A DNA stretch of 64,000 bases from Cryptomeria japonica (GCF_030272615.1 NC_081406.1:239184422-239248421), one strand, 5' to 3'. Counted from the stretch's first letter, positions 18,822 through 31,424 are shown. Notes: generated by a model not told the origin, from the letters alone. Numbers and translations are program-made.

Positions 18822-19998
18822 ATGTAATTTGGTTGTGCACATGTCATATCATTATTTTTGTAAACATAAATATATGTTCCCATTAACATAAATTTGAAAA
18901 GCTACAAAGTAATTGTCGAAACTTTGAAAGATTCATAGTTGACTTAACATGTACATGTGTTTATTCATCAACTATTTAAGGATTTCTTTATGTATGATAT
19001 TTTTAACATTAATGTTTTGAATCTCACTTCACGATCCATCATCAAGATGAGATAAAGTTCAAAGGAGATGCATTATAGTTGTAGACTAGGAACTAAATAA
19101 AAGAAAGTAAAAGGGAAGAAGTAAGCATAAGGATTGAGGATGAAAGGAGAAATTAATTAAAAACCTAAAATACAAAAGAAACCATATGATCAAAATGAAA
19201 TAAAACTTTGAGATAAGAATAAAAGACAACGATGAAAAAAATTAAAAAGTAAATAAAAGAAACCAAAGAAATAACTAAGATTGTTAAATAAAACAATTGT
19301 GGGAAAACAAGTTATAGACTTGTATTTCCATTTTAGTGTAGCTCCATTATAAACCTGTTTTATTTAATAGTATTTTATTTTTCTTGCTCTTGTGGATTGA
19401 GTTTCTTTTTAACTTTAGTAGTGGCTTTCTATTTCTATCTTTTATTCTTTATTTAGAAATATATTTGATTATTTGTTTATTATGCAATATTTTATTTTCT
19501 CTTATTAATTTATATCAATTGAGTTTATTAATTCTTATTAATCTTTTATTTATAATATTAATTCTCAGAGCATTTGTTGTTTATTTGAAATTTTTGTGTA
19601 TGCTTTCTTATTATCTTTATTTTATCTATTCTTTTGTATTCTCTTATTTTCTCACAACTTTTAGATTTAACAGTCTTAGGTATCTCATAGTTTTTAATTT
19701 TTTTCTTTTGTGTCTTTTTTCCTTACCTCACTAAGGAGTTAATAGGCACACAAGTTTTATTCCATTTTGATCTTTTGGTTTCTTTTGTATTTTTTGTTTT
19801 TAATTAATTTATTCTTTACATTTTTTGTTCCTTGTGCTTACTTCTTCCCTTTCACTTCCTTTTATTTAGCCCATGTTTTACAATTGTCATAAACCTTTGA
19901 AATATCTTTCATCATGATGATGGATTACAGATTGTGAATTGAAACATTCATGTTAAAAATATGAGACACAATCAAATCGAGAAATAACTAATGAATAT
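18822..19998. mobile_element. Fold-back element B (long inverted arms), uninterrupted
   Basis: The left arm 18822-19310 repeats the left arm of element A in the same order, from AATTTGGTTGTGCACATGTC through GGAGATGCATTATAGTTG to CAAAATGAAATAAAAC. The right arm 19330-19998 is its approximate reverse complement (GGTTTCTTTTGTATTTTTTG and ATGATGATGGATTACAG). The arms face each other around 19320, so a transcript would form a long hairpin. An ORF of 116 codons at 19384 is low-complexity pyrimidine sequence and is not accepted as a gene. Confidence 0.65.
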
Positions 19999-20898
19999 TT
20001 GCATGGAGGGTACATGCACCAAGTTGTGGTACCAAAAGGGGATCTTAAGATGTAACCTTTTTTTTTTTTTTTTTTTTTTTTCTGAAATCAACAAAGTCTA
20101 AACTTCAATGAAAAATTGAACTTAATTGTACTCCAAATTTGAAGATGCAACAAGAAAAAGAGTCGGAGTGCTTCGAGTCTACTTTCTAAACTACTAATTT
20201 ATTTTGAACATGGTGGAGATTAAGGGCTTCAAAAAGGGGGGCCACAAAAAGTGGTCTATTTTTATGCAAAAAACATAATATAGCGTCTATTGTGGCCCCC
20301 CTAAAATGTTTTTTTTTTAATTTTTAAAATCGCTTCAGTGAGAAATTAGCTAACAACTTGTAGTTTATGCCATATTTTTCAGCTAATTTTTTAATGAGTA
20401 TATGATTTTTTACTAATTTTTGAAGTGGATACATCCTGAAAAACAAAAATTTGAGCATGCTCCCCCCTAAAATCATTGAAAACTAATAAAAAATCAAAAC
20501 TTTTTTAAAAAAATTGTGTAGAATGGAGTCTAGTTTCTAAAAATATAATTTTTTTCAAAATTTGATGAACATGTAAAAATCTATACCCAAAATAGTGCAT
20601 GTTAGTTTTTGACAAAAAATGGACACACTGACAAAAGAAATTATAGATGAAAGACTTAATGAAATCAAAATTTGAAATATTGTTGGATAGCTAAGAGGGA
20701 GCTCAAGTTTACCATGGTATTTTTTTTAACTTCATTGAAACACGTGCAAACCTAATGGAGAGCATGACCAAAAATATTTCAAAATTTTTAATGTTCTGAT
20801 AAAAACACGTCTTTAGCTTGAAATGGTCGTCCAAACCTTTGGGTTGAATGCCCAAGGCAAATCTAACCCATAGGTTTGGTGTTTCCCAAAGTGGGTCA
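19999..20898. other. AT-rich spacer with a T run and a GC-rich hairpin
   Basis: A run of about 25 T starts at 20058. GGGGGGCCACA at 20236-20246 is a perfect 11-base inverted match to TGTGGCCCCCC at 20291-20301, so a stem with a 44-base loop could form. No coding sequence is recognised. Confidence 0.5.
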
Positions 20899-21017
20899 TT
20901 TGGCATGCACCAAATATGGCACTCTCCCTATTTGGCATGCGCCAAATGTGATCAATGGGCTTTCCCATTTGGCATGCACCAAATGTGGTCCATATTCCAC
21001 ATTTGGCGTGCGCCAAA
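20899..21017. repeat. Cluster of four TTTGGC...GCCAAA palindromes
   Basis: TTTGGCATGCACCAAA and close variants occur at 20899-20914, 20931-20946, 20968-20983 and 21002-21017. The block 20919-20950 is also an inverted copy of 21000-21030 (both carry GGCACTCTCC next to the palindrome). Confidence 0.8.
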
Positions 21018-21049
21018 TAAGGAGAGTGCCAAATGTGTACATAGAAACC

Positions 21050-21320
21050 CCCATCTCACCTCTCCCTTCTTTATCTCCCTTCCCTCGTAGTTACATCTCT
21101 TTCTATGAACTAGATCTCATATTCTCTTTCTCCCTTTACCTCTTCTCGGGATCTTCATTCCTATAGATACATACTCTTCTTTGTCCCTCCCCTCTCTAGC
21201 TCTCACAATTCCCTTAATCCCCTATCCCTCGAGCTATCTACCTCTCCATCCTTAAACCCAAATAATTCCCTCTCACCTCTTTCCCTCAATTTCTTCCTCA
21301 CTCCCTGCTCTATCTAGGTC
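21050..21320. repeat. Pyrimidine-rich tract left of the satellite
   Basis: Mostly C and T with recurring CTCTCC, CCCTC and CTATCTAGGT. A similar tract lies on the other side of the satellite at 25840-26030. Confidence 0.6.
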
Positions 21321-24300
21321 CTAAGGTGTCATAGGACACCATATGACCCCTTAGGCAACAATATGACCCCTAACGACACCTAACGGGTCATATGGTATCC
21401 TAAGGGGTCATAGGACACCATATGACCTCTTGGGTTACCATAGGACCCATAACAACACCATATGGTGTCCTAAGTGGTCATAGGACACCATATGACCCCT
21501 TAGGACACCACACAACCCATAACGACACCATATGGTGTCTTAATGGGTCATAGGACACCATATGACCCCTTAGGTGTCGTTAGGGTTCATATTGTGCCCT
21601 AAGGGGGGATATGGTGTCCTATGACCCCTTAGGACACCATATGACCCCTTAGTACACCATATGGTGTCGGTATGTTTTGTATGGTTTCCTCTGACCCTTG
21701 AAGACACCATATGACCCCCTAGTACACCATATGGTGTCAGTATGGTCCTATGGTGTCCAATGATCCCTTAGGACACCATATGACCCCTTAGAACACCATA
21801 CGACCCATAATGACAACATAAGGTATCCTAAGGGGTCATATGGTGTCTTAAGGGCTCATAACACACCATATGACCCATTAAGACACAATATAATCCTTAA
21901 CAACACATAAGGGGTCATATGGTGTCCTAAGGGGTCATAGGACACCATACGACCCATAACGACACCATATTATGTCCTAAGGGGTCATATGGTGTCCTAA
22001 GGGGTCATAGGACACCATATGACCCCTTAGGACACCATATAACCCATAATGACACCATATTGTGTCCTAAGGGGTCATATGGTTTCCTAAGGGGGCATAG
22101 GACAACATATGACCCCTTAGGACACCATATGACCCATAACAACAACATATTGTATCCTAAAAGGTCACATGGTGTCCTAAGGGGTCATAGGATATAATAT
22201 GACCCCTTACAACACTATGACCCTTAACAACCTCATATTGTGTCTTAAGGGGTCATATGGTGTCCTAAGCGATCATAGGACAAAATATGACCCCTCATGA
22301 CACTATGACCCTTAACAACCCCATATTATGTCCTAAGGGGTCATATGGTGTCCTAAGGGGTCATAAGACATGAGATGATCCCTTAGGACACCATTTGACC
22401 CCTTAGAACACCATATAGTGTTGTTATGGGTCATATGGTGTCCTAAGGGGTCTTATAGTGTCCTATGACCCCTTAGCATACCATATAACCCCTTACGTGT
22501 CGTTAGGGTTCACATTGTGTCCTAAGGGGTCATACGGTGTCCTATGACCCCTTAGGACACTATGTGACCACTTAGGATACCATATGGTGTCATTATGGGT
22601 CATATGGTGTCCTAAGCAGTCATTAGGTGTCTTATGATCCCTTAGGACACCATACGACCCATAATGACAACATAAGATGTCCTAAGGGGTCATATGGTGT
22701 CTTAAAGGGTCATAACACACCATATGACCCGTTAAGACACAATATGATCCCTAACAACACCTAAGGGGTCATATGGTGTCCTAAGGGGTCATATGATACC
22801 ATATGACCCCTTAGGACACCATAGGACCCATAACAACACCATATTGTTTCATAAGGGGTCATATGGTGTCCTAAGGGGTCATAGGACACCATATGATCCC
22901 TTAGGACACCATACAACCCATAATGACACCATATTGTGTCCTAAGGGGTCATATGGTGTCCTAAGGGGTCATAGGACACCATATGACCCCTTAGGACACC
23001 ATACGACCCATAAGGATAGCATATTGTATCCTAACGGGTCATATAGTGTCTTAAGGGGTCATAGGACACAATATGATCCCTTATGACACTATGACCCTTA
23101 ACAACCCTATATTGTGTCCTAAGGGGTCATTGGACACAATATGACCCCTCACGACACTATGACCCTTAACAACCCCATATTGTGTCCTAAGGCGTCATAT
23201 GGTGTCCTAAGGGGTCATATGGTGTCCTAAGGGGTCATAAGACATGAAGTGGCCCCTTAGGACACCATGTGACCCCTTAGAATGCCATATAGTGTCGTTA
23301 TGGGTCATATGGTGTCCTAAGGGGTCATATGTTGTCCTAACGGGTCATATAGTGTCTTGTGACCCCTTAGGATACCATATAACCCCTTACCTGTCGTTAG
23401 CGTTCACATTGTGTCTTAAGGGGTCACATGGTGTCCTATGATCCCTTAGGACACTATATGACCCCTTAGGACACCATATGGTGTCATTATGGGTCGTATG
23501 GTGTCCTAAGCAGTCATTAGGTGTCTTATGATCCCGTAGGACACCATACGACCCATAATGACAACATAAGATGTCCTAAGTGGTCATATGGTGTCTTAAA
23601 GGGTCATAACACATCATATGACCCGTTAAGACATAATATGATCCCTAACGACACCTCAGGGGTCATATGTTGTCCAAAGAGGTCATAGGACACCATATGA
23701 CCCCTTAAGACACATACGACCCATAACAACACCATATTGTGTCCTAAGGGGTCATATGGTCTCCTAAGGGGTCATAGAACACCATATGACCCCTTAGGAC
23801 ACCATACAACCCATAACGACACCATATTGTGTCCTAAGGGGTCACATGATGTCCTATGGGGTTATAGGACACCATATGACCCTTTAGGATACCATATGAC
23901 CCATAATGATAGCATATTGTATCCTAAGGGGTCATATGGTGTCCTAAGGGGTCATAGGACACAATATGATTCCTTATGACACTATGACCCTTAACAAACC
24001 CATATTGTATCCTAAGGGGTCATATGGTGTCCTAAGGGGTCATAAGACACAATATGACCCCTCACGACACTATGACCCTTATCAATCTCATATTATGTCC
24101 TAAGGCATCATATGGTGTCATAAGGGGTCATATGGTGTCCTTAGGGGTCATAGGACATGAGATGGCCCCTTAGGACACCATGTGACCCCTTATAATGCCA
24201 TATAGTGTTGTTATGGGTCATATGGTGTCCTAAGGGGTCATATGGTGTCTTAACAGGTCATATAGTGTCCTATGACCCCTTAGGATACCATATAACCCCT

Positions 24301-25393
24301 TACTTGTCATTAGGGTTCACATTGTGTCCAAAGGGGTCACATGGTGTCCTGTGATCCCTTAGCACACTATATGACCCCTTAGGACACCATATGGTGTCAT
24401 TATGGGTTGTATGGTGTCCAGTGGTCATTAGGTGTCTTATGATCCCTTAGGACACCATAAGACCCACAATGACAACATAAGGTGTCGTGAGGGATCATAT
24501 TGTGTCTTAAGGGGTCATAACAGATCATATGACCTGTTAAGACATAATATGACCCCTAACGACACCTAAGGGGTCATATGGTGTCCTAAGAGGTCATGGG
24601 ACACCATATGACCCCTTAGGACACCATACGACCTATAACGACACCATATTGTGTCCTAAGGGGTCATTGGACACCATATGACCCCTTAGGACACCATACA
24701 ACCCATAATGATACCATATTGTGTCCAAAGGGGACATATGGTGTCCTAGGGGGTCGTAGAAGACCATATGACCCTTTAGGACACACTATGACCCATAACG
24801 ACACCTAAGGGGTTATCTGGTGTCCTAAGGGGTCATAGGACACCATATGATCTCTTAGGTTACCATAGGACCCATAATGATACCATATGTTGTCCTAAGT
24901 GGTCATAGGACACCATATGACCCCTTAGGAAACCATACAACCCATAACGACACCATATGGTGTCTTAATGGGTCATAGGACACCATATGACCCCTTAGGT
25001 GTCGTTAAGGGTCATAATGTGTCCTAAGGGATCATATGATGTCCTACAATGCCTTAGGACACCTTATGACCCCTTAGTACACCATATGGTGTTGGCATGG
25101 TTCGTATTGTTTCCTATGACTACTTACGAGACCATATCACCCTCTAGTACACCATATGGTGTCAGTATGGTCCTATAGCGTCTGATGATCCCTTAGGACA
25201 CCATATGACCCCTTAGGACACCATATGACCCATAATGACAACATAATGTGTCCTAAGGGGTCATGTGGTGTCTTAAGGGGTCATAGCACACCATATGACC
25301 CATTAAGACACAATATGATCCCTAACAAAACCTAAGGGGTCATATGGTGTCCTAAGGGGTCATACGACACATAACAACACCATATTGTGTCCT
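21321..25393. repeat. Satellite array, 90-bp unit with internal dyad symmetry
   Basis: About 4.07 kb made of the 20-mer CCTAAGGGGTCATATGGTGT and its reverse complement, with variants. In the cleanest part (22840-23080) the period is 90 bp, combining forward copies, inverted copies and a linker with ACCCATAATGACACCATAT. A larger order repeats about every 0.9 kb: the anchor CATTAGGTGTCTTATGATCC occurs at 22621, 23515 and 24426 (the middle copy is changed at its last bases). Because 90 is divisible by three, frames stay open for up to about 97 codons. These are not genes. Confidence 0.93.
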
Positions 25394-25805
25394 ACACTAG
25401 TACATTCGGGTTAAAATTTCGATGGCAAATCGTTGTAATTCCGACACAATTTCGTCGCACTACCGACAAAAAAAGTCATCGAAAACTTTGTGTCAGAAGT
25501 TCCGACTATCCTTTTGGTCGTTGCAATTCCGACATCACCTCCAACCTTTCCGATGGCAGCCATGGATGCTCATACCCTGAAAGAATACCGTCGCGATCTC
25601 GGCCTATTGTCGGAATTCCGAATCCAAAGGATAAAATTCCAATAGAGGAGTGCCATTGGATGCACAAAATCCTCATCGGAACTCTCCTGGAGGCTGTCGA
25701 TGGCCTCTAGGAGATTTCCTACGAGGATTTTGTGCATCCGACAGCACTCCTCTGTCGGAATTTTATCCTTTGGAGTCGGAATTCCGACGATAGGTCGATT
25801 TTTCA
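25394..25805. mobile_element. CACTA-like terminus with a 100-bp fold-back
   Basis: It starts CACTAGTACATTCGGG, as CACTA (En/Spm) ends do, directly at the edge of the satellite. The motif TTCCGAC or its complement GTCGGAA recurs at least six times, like subterminal transposase-binding repeats. Arms at about 25596-25696 and 25699-25803 are inverted copies of roughly 85% identity meeting at a tiny loop. The other terminus was not found, so this may be a solo end, a MITE-like derivative or the end of the large CACTA element to the right. Confidence 0.55.
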
Positions 25806-25839
25806 GAATTTTTTTTTTTATAGAAAAAGATTGACATTG

Positions 25840-25976
25840 GTATCTCTCTTCTCTATCCCTCTCTACTATCTCTCTTCTCTCTCCCCTCTCTAGGTCTCTT
25901 TCTCCATCCCTCTCTTCTTCCTCTCCCTCTCTACTTCTCTTTCTCTACCCTCTCTAGGTCATTATCTTTTCCTCCC

Positions 25977-26023
<47 letters not shown>

Positions 26024-26030
26024 TCTATAG
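25840..26030. repeat. Pyrimidine tract with a CT microsatellite
   Basis: Recurrent CCCTCTCTA-type text with a (CT)n run at about 25980-26020. It mirrors the tract on the left of the satellite. Confidence 0.75.
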
Positions 26031-26825
26031 GTCTCACATTCCATTCCTCCATCATTACCCATGTTGTCAAGTTGCAAGATATTTCCCAAAGTACTTGGTT
26101 GCGAGGGTTGATTTGCTTAAGTGTTGGAGTCAGAGTTAGATGAGACCTGCATGATTAAGCTGTATTAAGTGATCAAGTCACCAAGATCTCAATTGTAAAC
26201 ATGACTAGGTTATAGGGTTTTAGGGTATAGCATAGGTCAAGATTGAGGTATGGTGGTCAAGAATTACCTTCCAATGACAAAAGACATCCAAATGATGAAG
26301 AATGAAGGCGATGAACTCATAGAAGTTTGGAGGAGATAATTTGACTAAGTTAAAATTTTGTTTAAGTCATGGTCATGATACTAGCTTGCTCATCAATAGC
26401 AATTTGTGCGAATGAACCCTAGAAATGTGCCCATGCTAGAGAAGCAAGAATTCCAATAAAACCTAAGGCAATGCTAGTAAGGGGTCAAAATTAAAGAATT
26501 AGGGTACAAAAAACAAAATTTGGCTAAGTCGAGATGTTGCTCAAGGATGACCTAAATCATGGAGTGTAAATCAATCATGAAACATGAGAATGGATAGGTC
26601 TTGACCCAAGCAACATAAGTCCCCCTTGTGATTCTAGCAGATATCACATCACAATCATTGAGTCTATCTGCAATATAAAGTCAAGACCTGACTACTGGAA
26701 TCTTGGAGTCATCCCATTTGATCACGTAGTTTAGCACTTGGGAGGATTTTGTTCAATAGAGGATAGAATACTTAGTATTTTATTTTGTGTTGCATAGTGC
26801 ATAAAAAACACATCAACAGAAACCG
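26031..26825. other. Spacer, possible LTR remnant
   Basis: No gene is recognised. The stretch near 26740-26820 resembles the end of a plant LTR followed by gag-like sequence, but no PBS or partner LTR is seen. Confidence 0.35.
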
Positions 26826-26990
26826 TTGAAAGGTTTGGTTAAAGCCTTCGAATCACAATCTCTACAAGAAGCTATCAAGAGTGCCCAGAATTTGGAAACT
26901 TTAGTATCCAAGAACATAATTCATAAGGCACCACTTTTAGAGCAACCAAAGAAGCTTATCAATGTAATATTTTATTTACCTTGGATATGT
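26826..26990 (+). pseudogene. Small Ty3/gypsy gag fragment
   Basis: The text LVKAFESQSLQEAIKSAQNL resembles the part of plant gypsy Gag just after the Retrotrans_gag domain (family pattern LQEAI..A..LE). About 45 codons are recognisable before the frame becomes unrelated. No protease or RT follows. Confidence 0.5.
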
Positions 26991-27532
26991 TTTATCCTAA
27001 GTGTGATATTCCACTATTAAAATGCTTAATTAGGTAATATTTTTACTTAGGTAGAATAAGATAATGAGTTGCACATTTTCCTTCTTTGATTGAGATTCTA
27101 CTTTTTCCTTGTCACAAATTTGGAAACTTGGATAAGCAATTTATTTTTTTGGTTTTCTACCTCTTCATGATCCTCATGGATTTGGAATCTTGGAAGCTAT
27201 ATATTGTAGGTTTTTCCTCGATTAACATATCAAATGAAACTATTGTGAGCTTTCATATCTTAACATACCAAGGGCTTAGGTTTGGGGATGATAGGGGGAT
27301 GACGAAGGGGGCAGGGTGGGATGCAAATATATATACAACTTAAAAAATTAATTATAAAAGGATGTGTATAGAATAAGTATAACAACTGTAAATAAAACTT
27401 TGCCACACTATGTAAATTTTACAATAAACATTAAAAATATGTCAATGATTGCAGAAAGAAGGTTTTGTAGAAAAGTGGCTAATAATTAAAGCCTGATGAA
27501 AGCATAAATCCATTATTGTACATTATGAAATG
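26991..27532. other. AT-rich spacer
   Basis: No coding or repeat feature recognised. The 85-codon frame at 27086 has no family resemblance. Confidence 0.5.
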
Positions 27533-27898
27533 TCAACATGCAAACAAACTGTTATTTGATCTGAGACAACGAGTTAATTTTGCATGTAGTGTATATGATA
27601 GAAAGAAAGCTAATACAAGTGCAATGCTTATGCTGTACAAAAACCATTTGAAGAAATTTGATATTAGCTTTCTCTCTTTTCCATCATTCTCATCGAATTG
27701 TTCTACCCCATGAATAGGCAAAGAGCCCTTAATGCCTCCAACACCAAGAGCCATGACATACAGACTAGTGTAGAGTATTATAGTTTGTCCACCTTCCACC
27801 TGCTTGCAAATCCCAGCTTTGTATGCACTTCCCATGTCACATGCCGGAGGCTTTAGTGAAGGAAAATGTGCTTGTACTGTTAATAATACCCAACCCTG
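27533..27898 (-). pseudogene. NPF (NRT1/PTR, POT superfamily) transporter exon fragment
   Basis: The minus-strand frame reads GWVLLTVQAHFPSLKPPACD, then YTSLYVMALGVGGIKGSLPI, then GVEQFDENDGKERKLISNFF. This is the central exon of proton-coupled nitrate/peptide transporters, with the family signature GGIK...FGADQFD changed at a few places. An acceptor-like ATATGCAG precedes it. After FFLSYTLHAK the sequence leaves the family. Other exons are not found nearby, so this is a fragment from gene decay or transposon capture. Confidence 0.75.
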
Positions 27899-27901
27899 CA
27901 T

Positions 27902-28511
27902 ATTTCATGAACATCAGAATCTAAACAAGTCGGGAAGAATTTTTGTAAACTCTGGAAATAACAGTATTGCAAGTTGAATTCCACTGTTATTTCTGAGCAT
28001 AAAACAATAGGTTCTATGTTATCACATTCTTTTATTTGTTCAGGGCTGATTAATTACAACAAAATCATAGGTTCTATATGATCCTAGTTTTCTATTGTAC
28101 AGAACAGATTGCTTATAGTTGTTTATTTTCCTGGTCCTTAGAGCTTAGTTTACATATTTGCATGCTAGCGGGAAAGGTTTAAACATGGGATGTCAGACGA
28201 CTATTCGCTCAAATTATTGAAATTATTCATCTTATAAGTGAAATCTAGTGTTTGCTTTTGGATAGTTTTGTAATGACGTTAGTAAATTATTTGATTGCTT
28301 TGAAGGGTTCCTCTGGAGACAAGGAGTTCCGCTGGTTTGTTTGCCAACTTTGCCTATTCATAACAATGTGCAAAAGTTATGCCTGTGCTTAGCACTGATA
28401 CTGTTCTAATATTATATAACCTCCTGCTGGTCACTCCCTTCTTTTGCATTCCTTTGATCACAAGGAGTGAGCGTTCTTCTATCTCTAGTCCCCTAATGCC
28501 AAAGTGGAGGG
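27902..28511. other. Spacer
   Basis: AT-rich, nothing recognised. Confidence 0.5.
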
Positions 28512-28751
28512 CTAAAGCTTGATAATGCGAAGGGCTTTACATTCACTATCCATAATGAGTCCTCCACTTCCTGTAATACCTGGGTTGTCCTTTGGAGCAA
28601 TGTCAAAATTGAATTTGAATCTGCCTTTCTGTTGTGGAACACATTTTCTATAGGCTTCTACCATGGATCCATTTATTAGGAGAATTAATGATCTCAGGAT
28701 TTGAATGTCTATCCTATGATTTGGATAGGATTTAAGACTTTTAACTATCAA
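28512..28751 (-). pseudogene. LINE RNase H start fragment
   Basis: GRFKFNFDIAPKDNPGITGS followed by GLIMDSECKALR matches the first strand-turn-strand of RVT_3-type RNase H (family pattern KFNFDGA.KGNPG). Only about 45 codons are recognisable before a stop at 28512. It is on the minus strand like the neighbouring NPF and PPR fragments. Confidence 0.65.
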
Positions 28752-29730
28752 ATGCTTGGCAAGAGGTCAAGGCATTTTAGTTACAGTGTTTCTCAAGCTT
28801 CTCTGGAGAGAGTTTTACCTTACATGTTTGTGTGCTTTTGTTAAGATATCAGTGGTAGTAAGTAGCGTAGTATAAGAATTTGTAGGTCAATGAGGTTTCT
28901 TGAGATAAGAAAGAATTGACCTTGTAAGAACACACTAACATAGAAGGACAAGCAAATGTCTACATCCAATCTTTGTTATTAAAAAGGCATAATAGAAACT
29001 ATCATTAAACTTGACTAAAAGATTGAATCAAACTAAAATGAATTAAAATGAAAAAGGTGGGGTAAGATAATAATCTGAAGAGAACAGTATGCATAGTTAA
29101 GGCTTTGGCCATGTCAATGTTAAGATAAAAATTCATAAAATTCATAATAATGGTTTCAACTAAAAAAACAACCATGAACCATAATCGTCTTCAGTATGTC
29201 TTTGTATTTTGTTGACAATCAGACATAACAAACAAAGTCACAAAAGCAAAACCGAGCTTCTTCTATTTGCAAGGAACTTCGCTGTCTACAACCATTCTTT
29301 ATTTAAAGAACATTAAAAGGCAAGTATAATAATACACAGTACTAAAAATAAGTTTTTGAGTGTATTTTGAAGATGTCAACCAAATTGAGAAACACGTAAA
29401 TTATAGATCATAAATTCAACATTTTTCTGAATGCTTACAGAGAACAAAAGTTGCAGCAAGGATTCCGCCATGTTTGGATTTATCCATAGGTTTGTTTCTT
29501 TAGTCCACATATTCCTCTAGCTGGTGTGCATCACCTCGTTCATATTTTTATCAATAAAACATTTTCATCAAGATAAAACCTGCAATCATGTTAGACAAGT
29601 ATTGAAAGTATAATTCATAGATTAACCATTTCAACTAGGTTTAGATAGCATATATTCATAACTATTTCAATTTTATGTGAACTACACAATATCTATAATG
29701 CATATTTGGAGTTAAACCATAATAGGGCTT
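28752..29730. other. AT-rich spacer
   Basis: No gene or clear repeat recognised. Confidence 0.5.
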
Positions 29731-29731
29731 G

Positions 29732-30126
29732 GATGAGAAACATGATAGGGCACCTGAAGCTATCCACATGCTAAGCCCAAGAGCGGATATACCATCCCTC
29801 TTGGCCCCATGTGGCAGTCCGCCATCCATATGAGGTGGTGTTCTTAGTGGGTAAACTTGTACTTGCCCTCCCTATCCATGCTACCTTATCCACCCTTCTA
29901 TGATTGAGACCTCTTTAATCACAATGGTAGAGGTTGATGGGGAAACCACAATAGGGTGTCCTGAGCATCCCTCCCTTCTAAGCCCAAGGGCAGGATACAC
30001 CTTTGGCCCCCTTGGCCCACATGTGGCAGACACATCAGTCATCCACCTTGGGGTAGTGTACTTAGAAGAGGACCTCATCATAGTTTCCCCTCCTTGTATT
30101 CCCCTATTAACCCCCTCATGATTGAT
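29732..30126. repeat. Two tandem diverged copies of a unit of about 200 bp
   Basis: Copies are 29732-29908 and 29935-30126. Shared landmarks in order are GCTAAGCCCAAG / TCTAAGCCCAAG, TTGGCCC, ATGTGGCAG, a CC.CCTTG or GAGGTGGTG part, GTACTTA or GTTCTTAG, and the end ATGATTGA. Both are richer in GC than the surroundings. Confidence 0.6.
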
Positions 30127-31419
30127 TGTAGCAATTTAAGAATCAGATATTCAATATTATTTCTCATATCCAATGTAGGGGAGGTTATGTATCAAGTATA
30201 ATATTGCATTGCATATTATTATCTATGTCTATATGAGAATAATTAATCATAAGAGTACTATTATGCTGCATACCACAAATGGAGTAAGATTACTATTGCC
30301 TGTAGTAAACAATAATTTCATATCTGATCTGTTTGCTTGATTGCTGATATATATATTAGGAGTTGATTTGCTCTTATGAGTGCTGATGCTGATTGAACTA
30401 CTTTCCTTGATGTAGATGTAGTTATCCTTGATGTCCTGTCTATTCATGCATGATAGCTTCGGTAAGATAAAACTTATTATAAGAAAGAATAGATAATCAA
30501 CTTATTGATAAGAAAGAATAAGTGAGTCAACCTCAGCACTCTGAAGTTTATTTCCATGACATGTTATGAATATATAAACATTTCCAGTACCTTGCCTGAA
30601 GTCTGTACAATGTAAACTTTTATGAGCATCAATCTTGTGCAATCATGTTGCACAGTAGTGCTTTAAATACATAATTTAATCTCAGAAATTAAGAAATAAA
30701 AAATCAAAGTTTAAAAAAGTGCAGTGATTGTGTTACCTCAAATGTTGATAAAATCCTGGAGTTTGAGGGAATTCTTAACTTAATAGTAAAGATAACCTGT
30801 GAACATTGAAACCATAATATTTGTTAGTTACAAATTCAATTTTCTATCTTAAAAAAAAATAAAATACCAAGAGATTTTCTAGTTGGAACAGAGTTTTCAA
30901 GCTCGAGTTGGAAGATTCGCAAAGATAATAATGTTGTGAAATCTTCAAACCATAGAAATCAATTTTACAAAGCACTCACAAAAAAATTAAAAAACCGAGC
31001 AACATAGACAAAAAGATCAAAGTTGAAAGCTGGAACATGGGGACAAAGTATCTTTAAGAACACCATTAAAGTAGATGAGTATGGTGCTTAACATGGGCAA
31101 TCCTCCCACATGAATAGTTAGAATGTGCAGATGATTTAACTTTTAACTTTTCCACAGAAAGATACATTGTTTTGTTTATATAACAGTAACCTAGATTTAA
31201 CCCAAATCATGGATTTATATTTTCCTCCATCTAACCTATTCTTTTTCTTTTTTTCTCTGAATTGAAGAAAGCTGAGAAAAACTGAATGTCAAAGACATAA
31301 TAGTTGCCCAGGAAGACATAAATAAAATCGTAGAACCAGTGGCTTTATGTAATAGATGAAAACATAAGAAAAGATGTGGATCCCAATGATCTCAGCTATA
31401 TTCCCTTATGCTTAAATGA
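30127..31419. other. AT-rich spacer
   Basis: No gene recognised. Short ORFs here have no family resemblance. Confidence 0.5.
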
Positions 31420-31424
31420 ATGTC

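Noticed and set aside
19384-19734. 116-codon ORF rich in Leu, Phe and Ile
   Set aside because: It is pyrimidine-rich fold-back arm sequence of low complexity with no domain.
22793-23979. ORFs of 65-97 codons in the satellite
   Set aside because: They are open because the 90-bp unit is a multiple of three. The products are simple repeats of the unit.
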